DNA of 5,829 nucleotides from Actinomycetota bacterium (GTDB lineage: Bacteria > Actinomycetota > Aquicultoria > Subteraquimicrobiales > UBA9087): the NCBI GenBank assembly GCA_003491635.1, contig DNCG01000100.1:1-5829 (forward strand), given 5' to 3'. Made by a program: the position numbers and the translations under genes. Below the pieces are notes generated by a model, which had not been told where the DNA came from, ran no database searches, and was given only the letters and a program-made list of their open reading frames with translations. Of this stretch, positions 1 through 5,829 are shown piece by piece. Each line of letters opens with the position of its first letter. Positions within the stretch are counted from its first letter, which is position 1.

Positions 1-2283
1 TTCAATCATCTTTCCGTTTAAATTCGCTATCTCCTCTTCTACACGTTTTCTCTTGGTCTCGGTGTCGGCAAAATCGATCTTCAGCCTGGCATTCTCGGCA
101 TTTAAATCCCTTTCTTCCGCTCTTCTCTTTTGAAGTTCGTCGAAAACCCCCTTCTCCGATTCCAAGAGCTCAGCGAGCTTCCTCTCCAGATCTTCCCTCT
201 CCTTCGTCAGTTTTTGAAGGGAGTTCTGCAGCATTTTCTCCTGTTTCTTGAACGTCTCCAATTCTCTCCTGGACGCCAATGTGCTAAAGGACTCCTCCCC
301 TTCGCACCCGATACCGAGTTTTCTGCCCGTGAACACCTCTCCGCTTAATGTCACCAGAGTGCAATTGGTCGAGTTTTCAATGAGAAGATCGCTCGAAATC
401 CCTGAATCCTCGACTATATAAACTCCGTTCAAAAGATACTCGATAACGCCCTTGATGTGGCGGTCGCACCTGATCACATCCGATGCCTTGATGGGAGAGG
501 GAATGTTCGGAGGAGCGGGCACAACCATTTCCTCATCGCCTTCTATGGGGGAGAAAAAGACCCAGCCAACTCCCTCCTTCTTGGCCGCAGCAAGAGCTCG
601 CTCAGCATTCTTGAGTGTTCTGGTGATTACACAAAACATGCTTGGACCAAGCGCCGCCTCAATGGCCTTCTCGTATTTCGCCGGAATCTCTATGAGCTCA
701 GCAACGGCTCCCACCACCCCGGGAAGTCTATCCTCACTGCTTAAGAGCCAGGCCACTCCCCTGGGAAATCCAGCGAGATTCTTCTTAGAGCTTTCCAGGA
801 CCCTTATCCGAGCATTGCACTCCGTAACCTGTCCCCCAACTTCACGCTCCCTCCTCTGAGCCGATTCTATCGCCTTAGAACAGTCACTCACCTTCTTTCG
901 CGTCTGCTCAAGAGAGGCCTCTTCTTTTTTCAACTCCTTCGATAACCCGGCTAATCTTTGTTCATTTTCCCGAAGCGACCTTTCCACCCCTTTTAAATTG
1001 GCTATAAGAGCTTTCTCCTGTTCTTCCAGGAAAGCAATCTGATTTTCGGCGCTCACCACGGCAGATTTCAAGGTGCTCAAATTACTCTGGTTGGAAGCAA
1101 GCGACTCCCGTAGGGTTTGAGTTTTCTCCTCCAGAACCCCTAGCTCCTCATCAGCAGCTTTTCTCTTCTTCCTGGCAACCTCAGCTCGGCGACGAGCGTC
1201 AGTGAGTTCGGAGTAGAGGGCCTTCAACTGGGCATCCGCTGCATCCTTCTCGTTCCTGAGTTCGGCCAGCTCCTCTTCCTTCTTTCGTTTGCCGGTTTCC
1301 AACTGGTGAATCTTCTGACGAATCCCACTGAGACGCTCGATTAGATTTTTCCCTTTTTCCTCTAGGAGAAGAAGCCTGCTATTGAACCGCTCCTGAATAC
1401 TCTGAAGACAGCGGCGTTGTTCCCCCAGATCTCCCGCATAAAGCCCCCTCTCCTCCAACTGTATCTGGAAACCCTCAACCTCCTGATCTTTTCTCGTGAG
1501 TTTCTGCTTCAACTCACCGATCCGGGCTTCAAGTTCCGCCTCCTTATCTTCCAGCGAGTTCCACCGGGCCTGCAGTTCTCTTAGATCTCTGACCGCCAGA
1601 TCTATTTCGAGTTCCCTGAGTTGGCTCTTGCAATCATTGAAAATCCTGGTGCGATTGGCCTGCTCTTTCAATGGCCGAAGCTGTCGATTAACCTCCCCCA
1701 GAACATCCCTCACTCGTACCAGGCACTGTTCCATGGAAATCAGTTTCTTCAGGGCTCTTTCTTTCCGTTTTTTGTGTTTGAGTACGCCCGCTGCTTCCTC
1801 AATGAGCAATCTCCTCTCTTCCGGCTTGCTAGCCAGAATCTCCTCCAGCCTACCTTGGCCAATGATGGAGTACCTTTCCCTTCCGAGACCGGAATCGGAG
1901 AGCAAATCTTGAATATCCAGGAGTCGGCAGGGAGAGCCATTTATAAAATATTCGTTCTCTCCAGAGCGGAACATCCTCCTGGCAATGGTGACCTCAGAGA
2001 ATTCTATGGGCAGGGAGCCGTCGGAGTTATCCAGGCACAAGGAAACCTCGGCAACTCCCAGAGGAGACCTCTCCGAGCTTCCCGCGAAAATAACATCCTC
2101 CATGGACGAACCTCGGAGGGAACGAGGACTTTGCTCGCCTAAAACCCAGAGGACAGCATCGGTTATATTGCTCTTTCCGCTACCGTTGGGTCCCACGATG
2201 ACGGTCACACCAGGTTCGAATTTTAAGACGGCCTTGTCGGCAAAGGATTTAAAGCCCCGCAGGGCTAGAGTTTTAAGATGCAA
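1..2283 (-). CDS. smc: Chromosome segregation/condensation ATPase SMC, N-terminal 761 codons (3' end off window)
   Basis: SMC is the long coiled-coil ATPase that, as a dimer with ScpA/ScpB, organises and helps segregate the nucleoid. Reading starts at TTG (2283-2281), preceded by AGGTGA seven bases upstream; there is no ATG near the conserved N-terminus, and the first residues (MHLKTLALRGFKSFADK) align directly with the start of known bacterial SMCs. Visible: Walker A GPNGSGKS at 31-38 (K37), RSLRG with R57 at the arginine-finger position, Q-loop SIIGQG with Q143, and EEAAGV at 162-167 at the head/arm junction. Next come a long charged heptad-like coiled coil from about 170 to 500, a globular hinge from about 515 to 665, and the start of the returning coil to 761. 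Family length is near 1180 residues, so the C-terminal arm, signature motif and Walker B lie beyond the left edge. The reading frame is open throughout. The hinge glycine motif is unusual (see findings). It is last of the six genes in the window, 52 nt after rnc. Confidence 0.97.
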   Translation of the reverse strand, partial: MHLKTLALRGFKSFADKAVLKFEPGVTVIVGPNGSGKSNITDAVLWVLGEQSPRSLRGSSMEDVIFAGSSERSPLGVAEVSLCLDNSDGSLPIEFSEVTIARRMFRSGENEYFINGSPCRLLDIQDLLSDSGLGRERYSIIGQGRLEEILASKPEERRLLIEEAAGVLKHKKRKERALKKLISMEQCLVRVRDVLGEVNRQLRPLKEQANRTRIFNDCKSQLRELEIDLAVRDLRELQARWNSLEDKEAELEARIGELKQKLTRKDQEVEGFQIQLEERGLYAGDLGEQRRCLQSIQERFNSRLLLLEEKGKNLIERLSGIRQKIHQLETGKRKKEEELAELRNEKDAADAQLKALYSELTDARRRAEVARKKRKAADEELGVLEEKTQTLRESLASNQSNLSTLKSAVVSAENQIAFLEEQEKALIANLKGVERSLRENEQRLAGLSKELKKEEASLEQTRKKVSDCSKAIESAQRREREVGGQVTECNARIRVLESSKKNLAGFPRGVAWLLSSEDRLPGVVGAVAELIEIPAKYEKAIEAALGPSMFCVITRTLKNAERALAAAKKEGVGWVFFSPIEGDEEMVVPAPPNIPSPIKASDVIRCDRHIKGVIEYLLNGVYIVEDSGISSDLLIENSTNCTLVTLSGEVFTGRKLGIGCEGEESFSTLASRRELETFKKQEKMLQNSLQKLTKEREDLERKLAELLESEKGVFDELQKRRAEERDLNAENARLKIDFADTETKRKRVEEEIANLNGKMIE

Positions 2284-2290
2284 AGCTCGT

Positions 2291-2296
2291 TCACCT
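2291..2296 (-). promoter_or_regulatory. Shine-Dalgarno site that decides the TTG start of smc
   Basis: On the minus strand AGGTGA sits seven bases before TTG at 2283. It is the only good ribosome site near the conserved SMC N-terminus and supports a non-ATG start. A GTG overlaps the site itself but is in another frame that soon meets a stop. Confidence 0.75.
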
Positions 2297-2316
2297 CGGT
2301 TCCCGCACCAACGGAT

Positions 2317-2325
2317 ATTCTACCA
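2317..2325 (-). promoter_or_regulatory. Possible extended -10 element upstream of smc
   Basis: The 52-nt rnc-smc gap carries TGGTAGAAT on the minus strand, one mismatch from the extended -10 consensus TGnTATAAT. No good -35 hexamer lies 16-18 bases upstream. If active it would give smc some transcription independent of the fab genes, from about 30-40 bases before its start codon. This is a weak call from a single short motif and chance occurrence is quite possible. Confidence 0.2.
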
Positions 2326-2335
2326 CAGAGGAGAA

Positions 2336-3040
2336 TCAACTAAATTTCTGCCTGAGAGCCTCCAAGGCCTCCTTGGCAGCCGCTCGTTCGGCCTTCTTCT
2401 TGCTCTTTCCCATGCCTTGACCAAGAATCTCACCACCGATACTGACCCGAGCATAAAATGTTCTCTCGTGAACTGGTCCTTCTTCTCGAACGATCTCATA
2501 GACGGGCATGATGCCAATTTTGTCCATGGCATACTCTTGAAGAACGGTTTTGAAATCAGCCAGCTCTCCCCGGGTGACCTGCTGAAAAATCACATCCCGA
2601 AATTCCCTCAAAATGAAACCGCGCGCTTTCTCGATTCCCAGATCTAAATAGATGGCCCCCAAAACCGCCTCAAAACAGTCGGCCAAAATGGATATTTTTT
2701 CCCTTCCCCCCGTCAGCTCCGCTCCTCTGCCCATGAGAACGCACCGACCCAGATCCATTCTTCGAGCCAGATCTGCCAGGGTATCCATATTGACAAGGTT
2801 GGCCCTAAGTTCCGCCAACTTTCCCTCGTCAAACTTGGGAAAGCGACGAAATATGAAGTCGGTGATGACGAAATTGAGTATGGAATCCCCTAGAAATTCA
2901 AGTTTTTCGTTCGTCTCCACGACTTCCTTTGCTTCGGAAGCAAAGGAGCGATGAGTTAAAGCTATTTTGAGAAGATCTTTATCCTTGAAGGAGAAACCCA
3001 GACGCTTCTCGGCTTCGCCGATCCGATCTTGAGGAAGCAT
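2336..3040 (-). CDS. rnc: Ribonuclease III
   Basis: This is the double-strand-specific endoribonuclease that processes rRNA precursors and structured mRNAs in the cytoplasm, acting as a homodimer with Mg2+. At 234 residues it is the usual bacterial length. Residues about 8-155 form the RNase III domain, with the signature NEKLEFLGDS at 44-53 (E45, E48, D52) and ILADCFEA at 118-125 (D121, E124). These correspond to the E. coli catalytic and metal-binding acidic residues E38, E41, D45, D114 and E117, so the enzyme should be active. Residues about 162-231 form a dsRNA-binding domain, opening with DFKTVLQEYA and closing with the RNA-contacting GKSKKKAERAAA region at 211-222. The ATG start follows AGGAGG by four bases. 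The gene begins 9 nt after the fabF stop, and its ribosome site abuts that stop codon, suggesting coupled translation. The rnc-smc pairing is conserved in many Gram-positive bacteria. Confidence 0.97.
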   Translation of the reverse strand: MLPQDRIGEAEKRLGFSFKDKDLLKIALTHRSFASEAKEVVETNEKLEFLGDSILNFVITDFIFRRFPKFDEGKLAELRANLVNMDTLADLARRMDLGRCVLMGRGAELTGGREKISILADCFEAVLGAIYLDLGIEKARGFILREFRDVIFQQVTRGELADFKTVLQEYAMDKIGIMPVYEIVREEGPVHERTFYARVSIGGEILGQGMGKSKKKAERAAAKEALEALRQKFS

Positions 3041-3043
3041 ATT

Positions 3044-3050
3044 CCCTCCT
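3044..3050 (-). promoter_or_regulatory. Ribosome binding site of rnc touching the fabF stop
   Basis: The minus strand reads TGAGGAGGGAAT then ATG. The TGA ends fabF, and its final A is the first base of AGGAGGG. A ribosome finishing fabF therefore stops on the rnc initiation site, which favours re-initiation. Confidence 0.8.
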
Positions 3051-4288
3051 CAAGTCAGCTTTCTTACTAGGAGAGTGGCATTGTGTCCCCCGAACCCAAA
3101 GGAATTAGATAGGGCCACAGAGACCTCCCTCTCAACGGCAACATTGGGGGTATAGTTCAAATCACAAAGAGGATCAGGATATTCCAGGTTGATCGTTGGG
3201 GGGATAATGCCTGTTTGAATGGCCATGGCGCAGGCAATCAGCTCGACCGCGCCTGTGGCTCCGAGGAGGTGACCCATCATGGACTTGGTCGAACTTATTG
3301 CCAGCTCGTATGCGTGTTTCCCAAAAACTTTCTTGATCGCTGCCGTCTCAAACTCATCGTTGTAAGGGGTTGAGGTCCCATGAGCATTGATGTAATCAAC
3401 GGCGGTCGCAGGAATCCTGGCTTCATCCAGCGCCATCCGCATCGCCCTAGCCGCTCCCTCGCCATCAGGGGCTGGTGCAGTTATATGGTATGCGTCTCCC
3501 GTGGCGCCGTAGCCAACAATCTCCGCATAGATATGAGCATTCCGGGCGAGGGCGTTCTCCAGGGTCTCCAAAATGACGATGCCAGCCCCCTCGGCGATCA
3601 CGAAACCATCCCGTTTGGCGTCAAAGGGCCTGCTTGCCTTCGTCGGCTCATCGTTCCGGGTGGAGAGAGCCCTGGCGGCGCAAAAGCCCGCCACACCAAG
3701 GGGAGTTACACCGGCTTCCGTTCCCCCGGCGAGACAGATGTCCGCCGCTTCCCTCTTGATGGTCTCATAAGCCTCACCGATGGCGTGGGTGCTCGAGGCA
3801 CAAGCGGTAACGATGCAGAGATTCGGTCCCGTCGCTCCGGTAAAGATGGAGATATGCCCAGCAGCTAAATCGCAGATCATCATGGGCACAAGGAAGGGAC
3901 TGACCTTGCGCGGCCCCTTCTCAAGAAGGACCTTGTGTTGCTCCTCAAGGGTCTTCAGGCCACCAACGCCCGATCCCACGATCACGCCCACCCTCTCAGC
4001 CATCGATGGCTCGATCTCCAGAGCGGCATCTTCCAGAGCGAGTTTGGTGGCGGCCACCGCAAAATGACAGAAGCGATCCATCCTTTTAATCTCGCGAGGT
4101 TCAATGAAGTCCGCCGGATCAAAGTCGCATATCTCCCCGGCGATGCGACTGGGGAACTCACTCGCATCAAAGGAGGATATCTCCGCTATACCGGATCTTC
4201 CCTCAATCAAGGATCGCCAGAAAGCCTCCTTACCGATTCCCACGGGGGTGATGGGCCCCAAACCTGTGACTACGACTCTTCGCTGCAT
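3050..4288 (-). CDS. fabF: 3-oxoacyl-[acyl-carrier-protein] synthase II (KAS II)
   Basis: FabF condenses an acyl group held on its active-site cysteine with malonyl-ACP, releasing CO2 and lengthening the fatty acid chain by two carbons. At 412 residues it matches the family length. The thiolase-fold catalytic triad is intact: Cys163 in VTACASSTHA, His303 in NAHGTSTPYND and His340 in KSMMGHLLGATGA, with the conserved Lys335 just before the last. The C-terminal gating loop SFGFGGHNAT (396-405) is also present. Triad numbering equals that of E. coli FabF, and the third residue is His, consistent with a condensing KAS II rather than the Cys-His-Asn arrangement of FabH. The start ATG lies inside the end of the upstream reductase gene (19-nt overlap), with GGGTGA seven bases upstream as ribosome site. 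The product would use the ACP encoded two genes upstream. FabF and FabB are hard to separate by sequence alone; the length and operon position favour FabF. Confidence 0.96.
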   Translation of the reverse strand: MQRRVVVTGLGPITPVGIGKEAFWRSLIEGRSGIAEISSFDASEFPSRIAGEICDFDPADFIEPREIKRMDRFCHFAVAATKLALEDAALEIEPSMAERVGVIVGSGVGGLKTLEEQHKVLLEKGPRKVSPFLVPMMICDLAAGHISIFTGATGPNLCIVTACASSTHAIGEAYETIKREAADICLAGGTEAGVTPLGVAGFCAARALSTRNDEPTKASRPFDAKRDGFVIAEGAGIVILETLENALARNAHIYAEIVGYGATGDAYHITAPAPDGEGAARAMRMALDEARIPATAVDYINAHGTSTPYNDEFETAAIKKVFGKHAYELAISSTKSMMGHLLGATGAVELIACAMAIQTGIIPPTINLEYPDPLCDLNYTPNVAVEREVSVALSNSFGFGGHNATLLVRKLT

Positions 4289-5280
4289 ACCGTCTTCACC
4301 CCCAGAGCGGCCTCTTTTACTTCCTTAAGGAGGCTTCCGATTATCTCCTTAACCGAAAGAATCTCCCTTATCTCCGTCACTCGTTCCCCGATGGTAAAAA
4401 GCCCCTTTTGCGTGTTTCCCTGCTGCGCCCTCTCCAGGGCGTCGATAATGCAATAATTCTTTTTGCAATCTTTCAGGCATTTTCTGCACCTAACAAGAAT
4501 GTCCCGGCCAGGTTTGGGAACATTGCCCTCCATCAAAGCCTTCACAAAGGGGCTGAAAACCGCCCTGAAAGGCATGCCGACCGGACTCTCGATGATTTTT
4601 ACATCCTCCGGCTTCCTGGCCCTCAAACACATCTCCTTCCAGGCAGGAGCGGCGCTACACTCGTGGCTGAGAGCAAAACGGGTCCCCATCTGGACCCCAC
4701 TAGCACCCATGGTTAGGACTTTAACGATGTCCGACCCCTTTAAAATACCGCCGGCAGCGATCACCGGGATCTTCACCGATTGAATGATCTCGGGAAGAAT
4801 GGCCAAGAGAGGTTTATCTGTGCCCAGATGTCCACCAGCCTCCTCACCCTCCACCACCATACCGGCGGCTCCGAATCGCTCTGCCAGCCGAGCCACTCGC
4901 GCTGAAGAAACGATGGGTAAAAAGGGAACATTGGCCTCTCGACACCACTTAAAAACATCCCGCGAAAAACCAGCTCCGGATATGATAACATCGACCTTCT
5001 CCTGGATGGCTGCTTTGACAAGATCAGCAAATTCTTTGACCGCCACCATTATGTTGACCCCGATGATGCCATCGGTGAGCATTCTGGCTTCGCGGATGTG
5101 CTTAACCAGCTCGGGGGGGTGCATTCCCGAGGCCCCGATGACCCCAATTCCCCCCTCGTTAGCCACGGCGGCGGCTAGCGGAGCCAAGGATATCCTGACA
5201 GCCATTCCCCCCTGCACTATTGGCAGAGGGACCCGTACATTCCCAATTTTTAAGCTTGGCAATTTCATTCTATTCCCCAT
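4270..5280 (-). CDS. fabK: FabK-type FMN-dependent enoyl-ACP reductase II / nitronate monooxygenase family protein
   Basis: This is a TIM-barrel FMN flavoprotein of the 2-nitropropane dioxygenase family. From its place between acpP and fabF the likely reaction is NAD(P)H-dependent reduction of trans-2-enoyl-ACP, the last step of each elongation cycle. Seen: PIVQGGMA at 20-27 (FMN-binding start of barrel), GVNIMV at 74-79, ISGAGF at 100-105, EGEEAGGHLG at 144-153 with His151 at the position of the FabK active-site histidine, IPVIAAGGI at 171-179 and VQMGTRF at 196-202 (phosphate-binding end). Total is 336 residues. The tail holds four cysteines, C265-x2-C268-x3-C272-x4-C277, absent from pneumococcal-type FabK but recalled from clostridial proteins usually named nitronate monooxygenase. 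The start is uncertain: ATG at 5280 has TAAGG close upstream, while ATG at 5268 (residue 5) matches where relatives begin (MKLPSLKIG). The gene starts 32 nt after acpP and overlaps fabF by 19 nt. Family assignment is firm; the substrate is inference. Confidence 0.85.
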   Translation of the reverse strand: MGNRMKLPSLKIGNVRVPLPIVQGGMAVRISLAPLAAAVANEGGIGVIGASGMHPPELVKHIREARMLTDGIIGVNIMVAVKEFADLVKAAIQEKVDVIISGAGFSRDVFKWCREANVPFLPIVSSARVARLAERFGAAGMVVEGEEAGGHLGTDKPLLAILPEIIQSVKIPVIAAGGILKGSDIVKVLTMGASGVQMGTRFALSHECSAAPAWKEMCLRARKPEDVKIIESPVGMPFRAVFSPFVKALMEGNVPKPGRDILVRCRKCLKDCKKNYCIIDALERAQQGNTQKGLFTIGERVTEIREILSVKEIIGSLLKEVKEAALGVKTVCSEES

Positions 5281-5312
5281 TCTGCCTTAAAATTAATCGG
5301 CTATTCTCACTT

Positions 5313-5552
5313 TCAGCTCAGATGGCTCTCGATGTATTCCACGGCCTTTCCAACGGTACCTATCTTCTCGGCCTCCTCGTCGGAGATCTCCAAGCCAAAC
5401 TCCTCCTCAAGAGCCATGACCAGCTCGACAATGTCCAGGGAGTCAGCGCCGAGATCGTCCACAAAAGAAGTATTTGGGGAGATCTCACCTTCATCAACCC
5501 CAAGCTGTTCGGCAATGATTCCCTTCACCTTTTCAAAGACTTCACTCGCCAT
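5313..5552 (-). CDS. acpP: Acyl carrier protein
   Basis: This small acidic four-helix carrier holds growing acyl chains as thioesters on a 4'-phosphopantetheine arm and presents them to the Fab enzymes. At 79 residues it has the normal length. The attachment site is Ser38 in DLGADSLDIVELVMALEE, the conserved DSL motif, followed by the acidic recognition helix that docks partner enzymes. The N-terminal helix (about 3-16) and final helix (about 65-77) look normal. ATG at 5552 is preceded by AAGGAGG with a seven-base spacer, the strongest ribosome site in the window, in keeping with the high amounts of ACP cells make. It lies 50 nt after fabG and 32 nt before the FabK-like gene. The holo form needs an AcpS/PPTase not encoded here. 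Confidence 0.98.
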   Translation of the reverse strand: MASEVFEKVKGIIAEQLGVDEGEISPNTSFVDDLGADSLDIVELVMALEEEFGLEISDEEAEKIGTVGKAVEYIESHLS

Positions 5553-5559
5553 ATTTTCT

Positions 5560-5566
5560 CCTCCTT
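5560..5566 (-). promoter_or_regulatory. Strong Shine-Dalgarno site of acpP
   Basis: AAGGAGG on the minus strand, seven bases before the acpP ATG at 5552, is a near-perfect anti-16S match. It suggests translation stronger than for the neighbouring genes; fabF (GGGTGA) and the FabK-like gene (TAAGG) have weaker sites. Confidence 0.8.
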
Positions 5567-5602
5567 CTAATGTTTTTATCTACCGGTGGAAACGGCGAAA
5601 GC

Positions 5603-5829
5603 CTACATAACCATTCCGCCATCCACCTTGATAATCTCTCCGGTAATGTAGCTTGATTCCTCGGAAGCCAGAAAGGCCACGAGATTGGCCACATCCTCTG
5701 GGCCACCGAGTCTCGTCAGAGGAATTTGCTTGATCAATCTCTCTCTGATATCTTCGGAAAGTCTCCTGGTCATATCCGTCTCTATGAATCCAGGGGCAAC
5801 GGCATTGGCTCTGATTCCCCTGGAAGCCA
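5603..5829 (-). CDS. fabG: 3-oxoacyl-[acyl-carrier-protein] reductase, C-terminal 74 residues (5' end off window)
   Basis: FabG reduces beta-ketoacyl-ACP to 3-hydroxyacyl-ACP with NADPH. Only the C-terminal part is in the window, ending at TAG (5605-5603). It opens with ASRGIRANAVAPGFIETDMT, the SDR segment in which N-A-V-A-P-G follows the last nucleotide-binding strands and the T-D-M-T loop covers the cofactor. It continues with IPLTRLGGPEDVANLVAFL and ends SSYITGEIIKVDGGMVM, the classic FabG tail. The Rossmann glycine motif and the Ser-Tyr-Lys catalytic residues lie beyond the right edge. Other short-chain dehydrogenases share this tail, but the immediate acpP neighbour makes FabG by far the best reading. 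The 50-nt gap to acpP shows no terminator. Confidence 0.93.
   Translation of the reverse strand, partial: ASRGIRANAVAPGFIETDMTRRLSEDIRERLIKQIPLTRLGGPEDVANLVAFLASEESSYITGEIIKVDGGMVM

Noticed and set aside
452..859. Plus-strand ORF of 135 codons opposite the SMC hinge
   Set aside because: Antisense to a continuous SMC reading frame; no independent coding signal.
2284..2335. Possible terminator between rnc and smc
   Set aside because: Only very short inverted matches (CCG/CGG, GGT/ACC) and no T-run; too weak to call.
1985..2647. 220-codon plus-strand ORF spanning the start of smc and the end of rnc
   Set aside because: It is wholly antisense to two strongly conserved genes and their spacer, its translation resembles no family I know, it is low-complexity and Ser/Pro/Arg-rich, and it has no clear ribosome site. 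It is a shadow ORF.
3380..3868. Plus-strand ORF of 162 codons opposite fabF
   Set aside because: Antisense to the catalytic core of fabF, where both strands are constrained by conserved codons; no recognisable domain.
4784..5290. Plus-strand ORF of 168 codons opposite the FabK-like gene
   Set aside because: Fully antisense to conserved barrel motifs, and its Ala/Ser/Thr/Pro-rich translation is typical of reverse-complement shadows.
5553..5602. Possible regulator operator or attenuator between fabG and acpP
   Set aside because: I looked for a palindrome or hairpin in the 50-nt gap and saw only the strong acpP ribosome site and an A/T-rich spacer.

Overview
The window is one stretch of a bacterial housekeeping operon. 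All six genes lie on the minus strand, so the operon reads from the right edge to the left edge: fabG (3' end only) > acpP > a FabK/nitronate-monooxygenase-type flavoprotein > fabF > rnc > smc (first 761 codons only). Intergenic gaps are 50, 32, -19 (overlap), 9 and 52 nt, and no terminator-like hairpin was seen between the genes, so a single transcript is likely. Neither the operon promoter nor its end is in the window.

Organism: the order fabG-acpP-(fabF)-rnc-smc is the classic Gram-positive arrangement, known from Bacillus and the Clostridia. A FabK-type flavin enoyl reductase in place of FabI also fits Clostridia-like or deep-branching Gram-positive lineages. Base composition looks close to half G+C, arginine codons AGA/AGG are common, and Shine-Dalgarno sites are good. 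I would guess a Firmicutes or deep Actinobacteria-type bacterium, possibly a thermophile or anaerobe. The phylum is inference, and I cannot name a species.

Region by region: 5603-5829 holds the C-terminal 74 residues of FabG (beta-ketoacyl-ACP reduction). 5313-5552 is acyl carrier protein with its phosphopantetheine serine. 4270-5280 is the putative enoyl-ACP reductase, with an unusual four-cysteine cluster near its C-terminus. 3050-4288 is FabF with an intact Cys-His-His triad. These four proteins would supply the carrier, condensation, keto-reduction and enoyl-reduction steps of type II fatty acid elongation. 2336-3040 is RNase III with all catalytic acidic residues and a dsRNA-binding domain. 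1-2283 is the N-terminal head, coiled-coil arm and hinge of the SMC chromosome-condensation ATPase, starting at TTG.

No RNA genes, mobile elements, CRISPR arrays, or repeats were seen. The plus strand carries only antisense shadow ORFs. I found no convincing new system. The points most worth a second look are the degenerate glycine motif of the SMC hinge, the cysteine cluster of the FabK-like protein and its placement between acpP and fabF.
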